Assembly: GCA_030066215.1 (NCBI GenBank)
Contig: JASJCA010000050.1
Span: 1-35,618 of the forward strand
DNA length: 35,618 nucleotides
Origin: Rhodobacter sp.
Lineage (GTDB): Bacteria; Pseudomonadota; Alphaproteobacteria; Rhodobacterales; Rhodobacteraceae
Direction: 5' to 3'
Each line of letters starts with the position of its first letter. Positions within the stretch are counted from its first letter, which is position 1. Of this stretch, positions 7,652 through 15,016 are shown piece by piece. The notes under the pieces were generated by a model. That model was not told the origin of the DNA. It saw only the letters and a list, made by a program, of their open reading frames with translations, and ran no database searches. Position numbers and translations under genes: made by a program.

Positions 7652-8917
7652 ATGACACTCAACAGACGCCATTTTCTGGGCGCGACTGCGGCGGGTGCCG
7701 CAACGCTCTCGGCCCCGATGGTGATGGGCGGCAGCCATGCCAAGCCGCGCGTGGTGGTGGTCGGCGGCGGCGCCGGCGGCGCCACGGCGGCGCGCTACAT
7801 CAACAAGGACTCGGGCGGCGACATAGACGTCACTCTGATCGAGCCGACCCGGCGCTATTACACCTGCTTCTTCTCGAACCTCTATCTCGGCGGCTTCCAG
7901 GAGATGGAGGACCTGGGTCACGGCTACGGCAATCTGGCCAGCCAAGGCGTGAATGTTGTGCACGATTGGGCGACCGGTATCGACCGCGACGCCAAGACCG
8001 TCGCCTTGGCCGGCGGCGGCAGCGTGCCCTACGACAAGCTGATCCTATCGCCCGGCATCGACTTCGTTGACGGCTCGGTCCCCGGCTGGGATCTCTCGGC
8101 CCAGAATGCGATGCCTCATGCCTACAAGGCCGGGTCGCAGACCGAGCTTTTAAAGGCCCAGATCATGGCGATGCCCGAAGGCGGCACCTTCGCGATGGTC
8201 GCGCCGCCGAACCCCTACCGCTGCCCGCCCGGACCCTACGAGCGGGTGTCGATGGTCGCCCACGCATTGAAGGCCAACAACCCGACCGCGAAGATCCTGG
8301 TCGTCGATCCGAAGCCGAAGTTTTCCAAACAGGGCCTCTTCGAGGAGGGCTGGAACAACCATTACGGCGGCATGATCGAACGCATCGGCCCGGATTTCGG
8401 CGGCGACAACTTCACCGTCGACCCCGCGGCGATGACCGTCGACATCGACGGCGACGTAAACAACGTCGATGTCTGCAACGTCATCCCGGCGATGAAGGCA
8501 GGCAAGATCTGCGAGATGGCCGGCATCACCGACGGCAACTGGGCGCCGGTCAACGCCGCCGACATGTCCTCGAAAATGGACCCCGACATCCACGTGCTGG
8601 GCGACGCGTCGCAGCAGGGCGACATGCCGAAATCGGGCTTCTCGGCCAACAGCCAGGCCAAGGTCTGCGCCAACGCCGTGCGCGGCGCGCTGACCGGCAG
8701 CCGCGTCTTCCCGGCGAAGTTCTCGAACACCTGCTGGTCGCTGATTGACACCAATGACGGCGTAAAGGTCGGCGCGACCTACGAGGCGACCGAGGAAAAG
8801 ATCGCCAAGGTCGACGGTTTCATCAGCCAGACCGGCGAAGACGCAGCACTGCGTCAGGCGACCTACGAGGAATCGCTGGGCTGGTACGCCGGCATCACCG
8901 CCGACATGCTCGGCTAA
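7652..8917 (+). CDS. soxF: SoxF, flavocytochrome c sulfide dehydrogenase flavoprotein
   Basis: SoxF (421 aa) is the FAD subunit that, with its cytochrome partner, oxidises sulfide and can reactivate the Sox cycle. A Tat signal (NRRHFLGAT) precedes a dinucleotide-binding motif VVVVGGGAGGATAA. Cys72 in YYTCFFSN matches the cysteine that binds FAD covalently in the family. Cys191 (RCPPGPYE) and Cys361 (NTCWSL) match the redox-active disulfide pair. The start at 7652 is chosen because GGGAGGG lies 8 bases upstream and the Tat signal begins there; an in-frame ATG at 7562 would lie inside the terminator region and is rejected. Confidence 0.95.
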   Translation: MTLNRRHFLGATAAGAATLSAPMVMGGSHAKPRVVVVGGGAGGATAARYINKDSGGDIDVTLIEPTRRYYTCFFSNLYLGGFQEMEDLGHGYGNLASQGVNVVHDWATGIDRDAKTVALAGGGSVPYDKLILSPGIDFVDGSVPGWDLSAQNAMPHAYKAGSQTELLKAQIMAMPEGGTFAMVAPPNPYRCPPGPYERVSMVAHALKANNPTAKILVVDPKPKFSKQGLFEEGWNNHYGGMIERIGPDFGGDNFTVDPAAMTVDIDGDVNNVDVCNVIPAMKAGKICEMAGITDGNWAPVNAADMSSKMDPDIHVLGDASQQGDMPKSGFSANSQAKVCANAVRGALTGSRVFPAKFSNTCWSLIDTNDGVKVGATYEATEEKIAKVDGFISQTGEDAALRQATYEESLGWYAGITADMLG

Positions 8918-8925
8918 ACCCTTCC

Positions 8926-8949
8926 GGGCCGCCCGCGACAGGGCGGCCC
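8926..8949 (+). terminator. Strong hairpin after soxF, possible terminator or stabiliser
   Basis: GGGCCGCCC (8926-8934) and GGGCGGCCC (8941-8949) form a perfect 9-bp stem with a 6-nt loop 9 bases after the soxF stop. No T run follows, so this may be a Rho-dependent end or a 3' stabilising structure rather than a classical terminator. Confidence 0.5.
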
Positions 8950-9031
8950 GCCTTCCGGCCCCAAGCCGGATTTAGGCCCCCATGCGCGAACGGGGGAGTG
9001 CCTGTCTCTGACACTGATGGAGGAAACCCCA

Positions 9032-9460
9032 ATGCGCCTATTCTTGTCCGCCGCCCTGACCGCCCTGGCCCTGCCGGCCATGGCCGATGGCGTCACCACC
9101 TACGCCACCGACGACGACTTCGAGGACGCGACCTTCGCCGTCGAGACCGCCATCGTCGGCCGCGGCCTGGTGATCGACTACGTCAGTCACGTGGGCGAGA
9201 TGCTCGCGCGTACCAAGGACGATGTCGGCGGCACGGTGGATCTGTTCGACGAAGCCGACATATTCCTGTTCTGCTCGTCCACCACGTCTCGCAGCGTGAT
9301 GGAGCAGGATCCGATGAACATCGCCCATTGCCCCTATGGCATCTTCGTCACCCACAAGGGCGACGACGTGATGATCGGCTACCGCAATATGCCCGGGGGT
9401 CCGATGCAGGAAGTCCAAGCCCTGCTCGACGACATCGCCCGCGAGGCGGCGGGGCAGTAA
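9032..9460 (+). CDS. DUF302-family exported protein
   Basis: The product (142 aa) has a Sec signal peptide ending near residue 17 (ALPAMA-DG). The body resembles the DUF302 family: an N-terminal strand-helix unit, then a helix containing IGRNM-like surroundings and a CPYGIFVTHKGDDVMIGYR-type segment. Two cysteines, Cys81 (FLFCSST) and Cys100 (AHCPYG), could form a disulfide or bind a thiol or metal ligand in the periplasm. The start at 9032 is preferred over ATG 9017 because GGAGGA lies 7 bases upstream and the signal peptide begins there. Its place between soxF and sulP suggests an accessory role in sulfur oxidation; the biochemical function is unknown. Confidence 0.75.
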   Translation: MRLFLSAALTALALPAMADGVTTYATDDDFEDATFAVETAIVGRGLVIDYVSHVGEMLARTKDDVGGTVDLFDEADIFLFCSSTTSRSVMEQDPMNIAHCPYGIFVTHKGDDVMIGYRNMPGGPMQEVQALLDDIAREAAGQ

Positions 9461-9492
9461 CCTCTCTGAAGCGACCCAGATTTGGCTGGACC

Positions 9493-9519
9493 GGCGCTCG
9501 GCTTTGGCTGGGCGCCTTT
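9493..9519 (+). terminator. Candidate terminator after the DUF302 gene
   Basis: GGCGCTC (9493-9499) pairs with GGGCGCC (9510-9516) with one G-T wobble around a 10-nt loop, followed by TTTC. It is weaker than the two sox terminators but sits correctly, 33 bp after the stop and before the sulP promoter region. Confidence 0.45.
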
Positions 9520-9551
9520 CTGACAGTGCTTGGACCGGCTCTTGAGCGCGG

Positions 9552-9601
9552 CGATTTGGCCCGCCCGAGGACTTGAAATCAAATTCAATAAATAGAATAT
9601 G
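9552..9601 (+). promoter_or_regulatory. sulP promoter with SqrR/SoxR-type operator
   Basis: An exact ATTC-N8-GAAT repeat occupies 9583-9598. TTGAAA (9573-9578) is a plausible -35 box, with AATATG (9596-9601) 17 bp downstream, so the operator fills the spacer and a bound repressor would block polymerase. The whole segment aligns without gaps to 11427-11476 (36 of 50 bases identical by my count), including an identical CGATTTGGCC block about 11 bp upstream of the -35 box. Confidence 0.65.
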
Positions 9602-9668
9602 AATGATGCCCGCCACGCGTGGTGGCGCGCCGGTGCTTTGATCCGGCACATCTTTTTGAGGATCCGCC

Positions 9669-11414
9669 ATGCGCCTAAGCCCCTATCGCCGCTATTTGCC
9701 GATCCTCGATTGGGGCAGCCGTTACACGACTGAAATGGCGACCAACGACGCCGTTGCCGCAGTGATCGTGACGATCATGCTGATCCCGCAATCTTTGGCC
9801 TATGCGCTGCTGGCCGGGCTCCCCGCCGAAATGGGCCTCTACGCCTCGATCCTGCCGCTGGTGGCCTATGCGATCTTCGGCACCTCGCGCGCGCTGGCCG
9901 TTGGCCCGGTCGCCGTCGTGTCTTTGATGACCGCTGCCGCCATCGGTAATCTCGGCCTCACCGACCCCGCCCAAATCGCTGCCGCCGCGATTACCTTGGC
10001 GTTTCTGTCCGGCCTCATTCTGCTCGCCATGGGCGTCTTCCGCCTGGGATTTCTGGCCAACTTCCTCAGCCACCCGGTGATCGCAGGTTTTATCACAGCC
10101 TCAGGCATTCTGATCGCCACCAGCCAGCTTAAGCACATCCTAGGCGTCGAGGCGCATGGCCACACCCTGATCGAACTTGGCGCCTCGCTCTGGGCGCATC
10201 TGTCCGACACCAACTCCACCACCTTCGTGATCGGCACCGCCGCCACCGGCTTTCTGTTCTGGGTCCGCAAGGGCCTGAAACCGCTGCTCATCGACCTCGG
10301 CCTCGCCTCCCGCCTCGCCGACATCCTGGCCAAGGCCGGACCCGTCGCCGCTGTCGCGGTCACCACGCTCGCCGCCTATGCCGCCGGTCTCGACACCCGC
10401 GGCGTCGCCCTTGTTGGCGACGTGCCCCATGGCCTGCCGCCTCTGATCGCCCCCAGCTTCGATCTCGACCTCTGGTCCAGCCTCCTGGGCTCCGCCCTCC
10501 TGATCTCTATCATCGGTTTCGTCGAGTCCGTCTCGGTCGCGCAAACCCTGGCCGCGAAGAAACGCCAGCGCATCGTGCCGGACCAGGAACTGATTGGCCT
10601 CGGCGCCTCCAACGTCGCCGCCGCCGTCAGCGGCGGCTATCCCGTCACCGGCGGTTTCGCCCGCTCGGTCGTCAACTTCGACGCCGGCGCCGAGACCCCG
10701 GCCGCCGGCGCCTTCACTGCCATCGGTATTGCGCTCGCCGCGCTGCTGCTAACCCCGCTCCTCTACTTCCTGCCCAAGGCGACGCTCGCGGCCACGATCA
10801 TCGTCGCTGTGCTCAGCCTCGTCGATTTCTCGATCCTGAAACGCACCTGGACCTATTCCAAGGCCGACTTCGCCGCTGTCGCCGCCACGATCCTTGGCAC
10901 CCTCGGCCTCGGCGTCGAAATCGGCGTCTCGACCGGTGTGGCCGTGTCGATCCTGCTCTACCTCTACAAGACCTCGCGACCGCATATCGCCGAGGTCGGC
11001 GTGATCCCCGGCACCGAGCACTTCCGCAACATCCTGCGCCACGAGGTGCAGACCCATCCCGCGCTTGTCACCTTGCGCGTCGACGAGAGCCTCTATTTCG
11101 CCAATGCCCGTTACTTGGAGGACTACATCACCGACCGGGTCGTCGGCTGCCCGAGTGTCAAGCATGTGGTGCTGCAATGCACGGCGGTGAATGAGATCGA
11201 CATGAGCGCGCTCGAAAGCCTCGAGGCGATCAACCACCGCCTGGACGGAATGGGCGTCAAACTACACCTCTCCGAGGTCAAGGGCCCGGTTATGGACCGG
11301 TTGCAATGCACGCAGTTCCTCGACGAGATGTCCGGGCAGGTGTTCCTGTCGCAATACGAGGCGATGCGCGCGCTTGGCCCCGCAGACGATACGCCGTTGC
11401 GCGCGGCGGGCTAG
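9669..11414 (+). CDS. SulP family anion transporter with STAS domain
   Basis: The protein (581 aa) is an SLC26/SulP secondary transporter. About 12-14 hydrophobic segments span residues about 20-430. The N-terminal SulP signature region (IPQSLAYALLAGLPAEMGLY) is intact, followed by the VGPVAVVSLMT segment. A C-terminal STAS domain covers about 455-565 with the NEIDMSALESLE loop. The family moves sulfate, bicarbonate and other anions. In this setting, downstream of sox and behind a sulfur-type operator, sulfate efflux or uptake of another oxyanion is plausible, but direction and substrate cannot be read from sequence. GAGGATC precedes the ATG. Confidence 0.9.
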   Translation: MRLSPYRRYLPILDWGSRYTTEMATNDAVAAVIVTIMLIPQSLAYALLAGLPAEMGLYASILPLVAYAIFGTSRALAVGPVAVVSLMTAAAIGNLGLTDPAQIAAAAITLAFLSGLILLAMGVFRLGFLANFLSHPVIAGFITASGILIATSQLKHILGVEAHGHTLIELGASLWAHLSDTNSTTFVIGTAATGFLFWVRKGLKPLLIDLGLASRLADILAKAGPVAAVAVTTLAAYAAGLDTRGVALVGDVPHGLPPLIAPSFDLDLWSSLLGSALLISIIGFVESVSVAQTLAAKKRQRIVPDQELIGLGASNVAAAVSGGYPVTGGFARSVVNFDAGAETPAAGAFTAIGIALAALLLTPLLYFLPKATLAATIIVAVLSLVDFSILKRTWTYSKADFAAVAATILGTLGLGVEIGVSTGVAVSILLYLYKTSRPHIAEVGVIPGTEHFRNILRHEVQTHPALVTLRVDESLYFANARYLEDYITDRVVGCPSVKHVVLQCTAVNEIDMSALESLEAINHRLDGMGVKLHLSEVKGPVMDRLQCTQFLDEMSGQVFLSQYEAMRALGPADDTPLRAAG

Positions 11415-11426
11415 GGACCGCCGCGA

Positions 11427-11476
11427 CGATTTGGCCACCCGCGCGGGTTGAAAACAAATTCAAGAATGCGAATATT
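11427..11476 (+). promoter_or_regulatory. DUF2892 gene promoter with SqrR/SoxR-type operator
   Basis: An exact ATTC-N8-GAAT repeat lies at 11458-11473. TTGAAA (11448-11453) and AATATT (11471-11476) are 17 bp apart and flank the operator core. The segment starts 13 bp after the sulP stop and matches the sulP promoter in order and spacing, which suggests one was copied from the other. Confidence 0.65.
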
Positions 11477-11528
11477 AAATCCGACAAACCGGCGCCCGGC
11501 CAAACCCAATCCGTGGAGGAGCCAGATC

Positions 11529-11735
11529 ATGACCGTCAATGTCGGCACCACCGACCGCATCCTGCGCGCCTTGCTCGGCGTCGCTTTGATCCTATTGCCC
11601 TTCGTCACCGGCCTCACCGCCGGCAGCATGCTTCTGACCTACGGCGCGGTTGCCGTCGGCGTCGTGATGCTGGTCGTCGCTCTGACCCGCGTTTGCCCGG
11701 TCTACACGGTCTTTGGCTTCAAGACCTGCGCCTGA
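11529..11735 (+). CDS. DUF2892 (YgaP transmembrane-like) small inner-membrane protein
   Basis: The product (68 aa) starts MTVNVGTTDRILRALLG, the usual opening of DUF2892 proteins, and has two hydrophobic helices (about 14-30 and 35-53). It ends with paired cysteines, Cys56 (RVCPVY) and Cys67 (KTCA), a pattern frequent in this family. In YgaP the same domain is fused to a rhodanese that handles persulfide sulfur, so a role in sulfur or thiol chemistry at the membrane is a reasonable inference. The start at 11529 is supported by GGAGGAG 10 bases upstream and by family alignment; an upstream in-frame ATG would overlap the operator and is rejected. Confidence 0.88.
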   Translation: MTVNVGTTDRILRALLGVALILLPFVTGLTAGSMLLTYGAVAVGVVMLVVALTRVCPVYTVFGFKTCA

Positions 11736-11804
11736 CCCAGCGGGCGGTTTTCTCCCGGCCTGACCTAGGCTAGCGTCGCTCCGGGGCTATCGCGGAGGGG
11801 CAGA

Positions 11805-12572
11805 ATGAAGATCGACACGAACACCGTCGCCGTCGTCACCGGCGGCGCGTCGGGCCTTGGCGCCGCAACGGCAAAGAGCCTCGCCGAGGCAGGGGCTCAG
11901 GTGACGATCTTCGACATGAATGCCAAGCTTGGCGCGGCGCATGCCGCGTCCATCGGCGGTTGCTTCGAGGCGGTCGATGTCAGCGACCCCAACAGCGTTG
12001 CGGCAGGCCTTCAGGCCGTTACCGCCCGGCACGGCGCCCTGCATATCCTGGTCAACTGCGCCGGCATCGGCCCGGCGGCAAAAACCGTGTCGCGCGGCGC
12101 GGCACATGACCCCGGCGTCTTCCAGAAGACCATTGCGATTAACCTGATCGGCAGCTTCAACTGCGCCGCGCAAGCCGCTGCGATCATGACGGAAAACGAT
12201 CCCAAAACTGGCGACGGTGAACGCGGCGTGATTGTCAACACCGCCTCCGTCGCTGCCTATGAGGGCCAAATTGGCCAGGTCGCCTATGCTGCCTCGAAGG
12301 GCGGCATTGTCGGCATGACGCTGCCCATGGCCCGCGACTTGGCGCAGCACGGCATCCGCGTCGTCAGCATTGCGCCGGGCCTGTTCCTGACCCCGCTCTT
12401 GGAGAGCCTGCCGAAAGAGGTCCAGGACAGCCTCGGCGCGCAGGCCCCGTTCCCGGCCCGCCTGGGCGATCCGACGGAATTCGCCGCCATGGTGTTGGAA
12501 ATTGCGCGAAATCCGATGATGAACGGGTCGGTGGTACGGCTCGACGCGGCGCTGCGGATGACACCGCGGTGA
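11805..12572 (+). CDS. Short-chain dehydrogenase/reductase, 3-hydroxyacyl-CoA dehydrogenase type-2-like
   Basis: The protein (255 aa) is a classical SDR. TGGASGLG (residues about 12-19) binds NAD(P), and D37 in IFDMN suggests a preference for NAD. NCAGIG is present near 83-88. The catalytic residues are Ser148, Tyr161 and Lys165 (YAASK). The sequence VAAYEGQIGQVAYAASKGGIVGMTLPMARDL and the C-terminus are most like HSD10-type 3-hydroxyacyl-CoA dehydrogenases; substrate assignment is by resemblance only. GGAGGGG precedes the ATG. It stands alone between the sulfur island and a low-GC patch, so context gives no further hint. Confidence 0.88.
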   Translation: MKIDTNTVAVVTGGASGLGAATAKSLAEAGAQVTIFDMNAKLGAAHAASIGGCFEAVDVSDPNSVAAGLQAVTARHGALHILVNCAGIGPAAKTVSRGAAHDPGVFQKTIAINLIGSFNCAAQAAAIMTENDPKTGDGERGVIVNTASVAAYEGQIGQVAYAASKGGIVGMTLPMARDLAQHGIRVVSIAPGLFLTPLLESLPKEVQDSLGAQAPFPARLGDPTEFAAMVLEIARNPMMNGSVVRLDAALRMTPR

Positions 12573-12959
12573 GGCTATGCTGAAGCCGGAATGACGGGCT
12601 GACAAACAAAGACCGTTGGGTGCAGGAGGACTATGGGAAATGCCCGAAAAACCTCCTTTGCCACCGAAATTGAGTGTCTGGAGGCCCAAACGCTACGCGT
12701 TGGGGCCGGTCGGTATCACGAATTCATTGGGTTGGGAGTAACTCCCGGAGAGGACCAGTCGCACCGCCTCAATTGCATCGACCCGGTGGACAGTGTTTGG
12801 ACCGCACCCCACCGCGTTGACGATGGGGTGCGTGAAATCGCGCGATCGACTTCTTCATGGGCTTAACGCCGGGCTGATCCAGTCTTCGGGGACTATACCC
12901 CGCGGCCCCGACCGCAGAGGCGCGCCGCCATTTCGATACCATCCAGTTCGTGGTCTTTC
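12573..12959. other. Intergenic stretch between SDR and glycine-rich protein genes
   Basis: In these 387 bp I see no gene I can support. A 77-codon frame (12633-12866) begins 3 bases after GGAGG, but its product has no recognisable motif or signal, and the spacing is too short for confidence. Base composition falls from the high-GC pattern of the SDR gene toward the lower GC of the following minus-strand gene. Confidence 0.5.
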
Positions 12960-13925
12960 TTACTGGCCGAGATTCATGACACTTTCGACGGTGACAATGT
13001 TCGTGATGAACACGTCTGTCCCGTTCGGTCCTTCACCACCGGGACTGCCAGGGTCACCGCTTCGGTTCAATTCGCCAATTCGGCCAAATTGGCAGGGCGG
13101 TGGTGAACTGAACGCTCTCCCTGGCTGGCCTGGATTGCCACCTTGGCCGCCGTTGCCGCCCTTCCCGGGAGACCCAGCGCGACCGGAGATCAGAAAACGC
13201 TTGCTGGCATCTATCGCATCTTGCGTCCCAACCAACCAGACTTCCGCCCCGTCCCCGGCCTTTCCTCCGCGCCGACCGCCGCGTCCAGGCCCACCTTGGC
13301 CCGCTGTTCCACCGCGGATTGCAGGGACAATGCAAGTGATCGGCTCAAAATCGTCCAGTTGTCCAATGACCCCCGGCGTTGCGTCCATTCCATTGCCACC
13401 ATCTCCACCCTCGCCGCCATCGCCGCCGTCGCCGCCGTTTGACCCATGGGCCCGTACCTGAAAGGTATCAATGGCGGTCGGTGGCGTGACATAGGTCACC
13501 TTGTCGAAGAGGATCACAAGAGTAGGCGCGTTGTCTCCATCCACGCCTCTTTCGCCGCGCCTTCCTATGACACCAATTCCGCCGTCTCGATCGGGCCAAA
13601 CGGCGTCTGGGCCCGGCTTGCCCTTCCGTCCGGTCTCGGCTTTCGCCGGAGTCCGCCGGTGGGTACGTAATGTCGCCTTTGCATCGCCGCCGGGCAGTAT
13701 GATCTCTTTGGTGACGATCAATACCCATTTCATCGAAGCGTCTCCGACAACGAGAGTGGAGTTTGCGCCAAACCGGATGGAGTTTGCCTCCAATACCTGA
13801 TCCCTGAAGGCCACCTTGCCGATTACATTGATCCGCTTATCGAGGTTTAGATTGCGGGTGGCTTCAATGATCTCGGCCGGAAGGTCGGATAGATCTCGTT
13901 CCAGAAGTTTGGCTATCAGGCTCAT
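12960..13925 (-). CDS. Collagen-like glycine-rich repeat protein
   Basis: The product (321 aa) has about 85 non-repetitive, strand-rich residues, then alternating blocks of Gly-rich sequence and short hydrophobic strands. The Gly blocks are of the types GRKGKPGPD, GSNGGDGGDGGEGGDGG, GGTAGQGGPGRGGRRGG, GRAGSPGKGGNGGQGG and GDPGSPGGEGPNG. The strands include PTLVILFDKVTYV, EVWLVG and DVFITNIVTV. The pattern suggests a modular fibrous or surface protein, yet no signal peptide or anchor is visible. ATG 13925 is chosen because AGGA lies 9 bases upstream; the TTG three codons earlier touches that site. GC content and codon choice are clearly below those of neighbours, consistent with transfer. Function unknown. 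Confidence 0.72.
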   Translation of the reverse strand: MSLIAKLLERDLSDLPAEIIEATRNLNLDKRINVIGKVAFRDQVLEANSIRFGANSTLVVGDASMKWVLIVTKEIILPGGDAKATLRTHRRTPAKAETGRKGKPGPDAVWPDRDGGIGVIGRRGERGVDGDNAPTLVILFDKVTYVTPPTAIDTFQVRAHGSNGGDGGDGGEGGDGGNGMDATPGVIGQLDDFEPITCIVPAIRGGTAGQGGPGRGGRRGGKAGDGAEVWLVGTQDAIDASKRFLISGRAGSPGKGGNGGQGGNPGQPGRAFSSPPPCQFGRIGELNRSGDPGSPGGEGPNGTDVFITNIVTVESVMNLGQ

Positions 13926-14254
13926 ATGGTCCAATCCTAGTGGGTTGTGTTGGCGTACTCCGCGCGGTAGCTAAAACGCAAAATCTTGATTTCAAGCGGT
14001 TTTTGCACGCGAGCGGCCGTTAGCTTCGGGCTTGGGAACTCCCGCGGTTCAGAGCCGGGCCTGGAGCTTTCAAGGGCCTAGAAAACTCAGCGACTTTTTT
14101 GCGTGTGCTACGCTCGCAAACCATGTTGGACGACGGGCCAATCGCACTTTGGTTTGTCGGGAGGCGCTAGCGATTTTCGTCTGGAATTCCCTGGGATTTT
14201 GGATTGCGTAAGCCGTACCAATTACTGCGAAGGACTGGACCTTAGGAATTGTCT
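13926..14254. other. Low-GC intergenic stretch
   Basis: These 329 bp between two minus-strand genes hold no supported gene. The sequence is AT-richer than the window average and includes a hyphenated palindrome CTTGATTTCAAG (13985-13996) about 60 bp upstream of the glycine-rich gene, which may belong to its promoter. A small plus-strand frame at 14103-14345 runs into the end of the glutathione transferase gene on the opposite strand and lacks a ribosome site. Confidence 0.5.
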
Positions 14255-14899
14255 CTACACCGCATCCGGCTGTTCCGGGGGGGCGGCTTTGCGGAACGCG
14301 TCTATTCCGTCGCAAGCGATGAAGATTCGCGTGATGGTGGGGTAGGGTGAGGCGTCTATGTCGAAGCGTGCGTTGTTCCAGACCTGGGCGTAGAGGCAGA
14401 TGTCGGCGAGGCCCGGCTCGTCGCCATGACAGAACCGCCCGGTAAACGGGCTTTCCGCCAGCACCCGCTCCAACGGCCGAAACGTCTCGTGCACCCAATG
14501 CGCAAACCAGCTGGCTTTGCCGGTCGCATCCTGTTCGAACGTGCTCTCCAGATATTGCAGCACCCGCAGATTGTTCAGCGGATGCACCTCGCAGGCGATC
14601 ATGTAGGCGAGGCCCCGGACCCGAGCGCGGCCCGCAGGATCGGCGGGCAAAAGCGGCGGTTCGGGGTGCACCTCGTCGAGGTATTCGATGATCGCCAGCG
14701 ACTGGGTCAGCATCGTGCCGTCGTCGAGCTCCAGGACCGGCACCAGCCCGGCGGGGTTTTTCGACAGGAACGCGTCGGTCTTGGTCTCGTCTTTGAGCAG
14801 CGCGTAGGCTCGGTAGTCGTAGCCGAGCCCCTTGAGGTTCATCGCCGCGCGCAGCCGGGTCGAGGTCGACGAGCGGAAGTAATTGTGCAGAACCGGCAT
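14255..14899 (-). CDS. Glutathione S-transferase, zeta-like (maleylacetoacetate isomerase-like)
   Basis: The protein (214 aa) has the thioredoxin-fold N-terminal domain (MPVLHNYFRSSTSTRLRA) and the zeta-class segment NPAGLVPVLELDDGTMLTQSLAIIEYLDE, followed by an all-helical C-terminal domain. The zeta-class motif SSCxxR appears here as SSTSTR: the first serines are kept but the cysteine that helps glutathione-dependent isomerisation is threonine. It may therefore be a divergent maleylacetoacetate isomerase or another GST. GGGGAGGG lies 7 bases upstream of the ATG. It is divergent from the lyxose isomerase-like gene with 117 bp between them, and no tyrosine-degradation genes are adjacent. Confidence 0.88.
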   Translation of the reverse strand: MPVLHNYFRSSTSTRLRAAMNLKGLGYDYRAYALLKDETKTDAFLSKNPAGLVPVLELDDGTMLTQSLAIIEYLDEVHPEPPLLPADPAGRARVRGLAYMIACEVHPLNNLRVLQYLESTFEQDATGKASWFAHWVHETFRPLERVLAESPFTGRFCHGDEPGLADICLYAQVWNNARFDIDASPYPTITRIFIACDGIDAFRKAAPPEQPDAV

Positions 14900-15016
14900 G
14901 GGCGGGCCCTCCCCGCAGACACTCTTGCCGGGCGCCGTCACGATTTCAACCGCCGGCCCCTTGCAGCGAACCGCCGCCACTGGCACCCTCGACCCGTCGA
15001 TCGAAAGGCCGGGCCG

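Noticed and set aside
11437-11448. Perfect palindrome ACCCGCGCGGGT after sulP
   Set aside because: It has no loop and no T run, overlaps the first base of the promoter -35 box, and is not present at the matching place in the sulP promoter, so neither a terminator nor a shared operator is supported.
12793-13461. Plus-strand Pro-rich frame opposite the glycine-rich protein
   Set aside because: The runs of proline arise from reading glycine codons on the opposite strand; there is no ribosome site, and the minus-strand gene has the better start and codon pattern.
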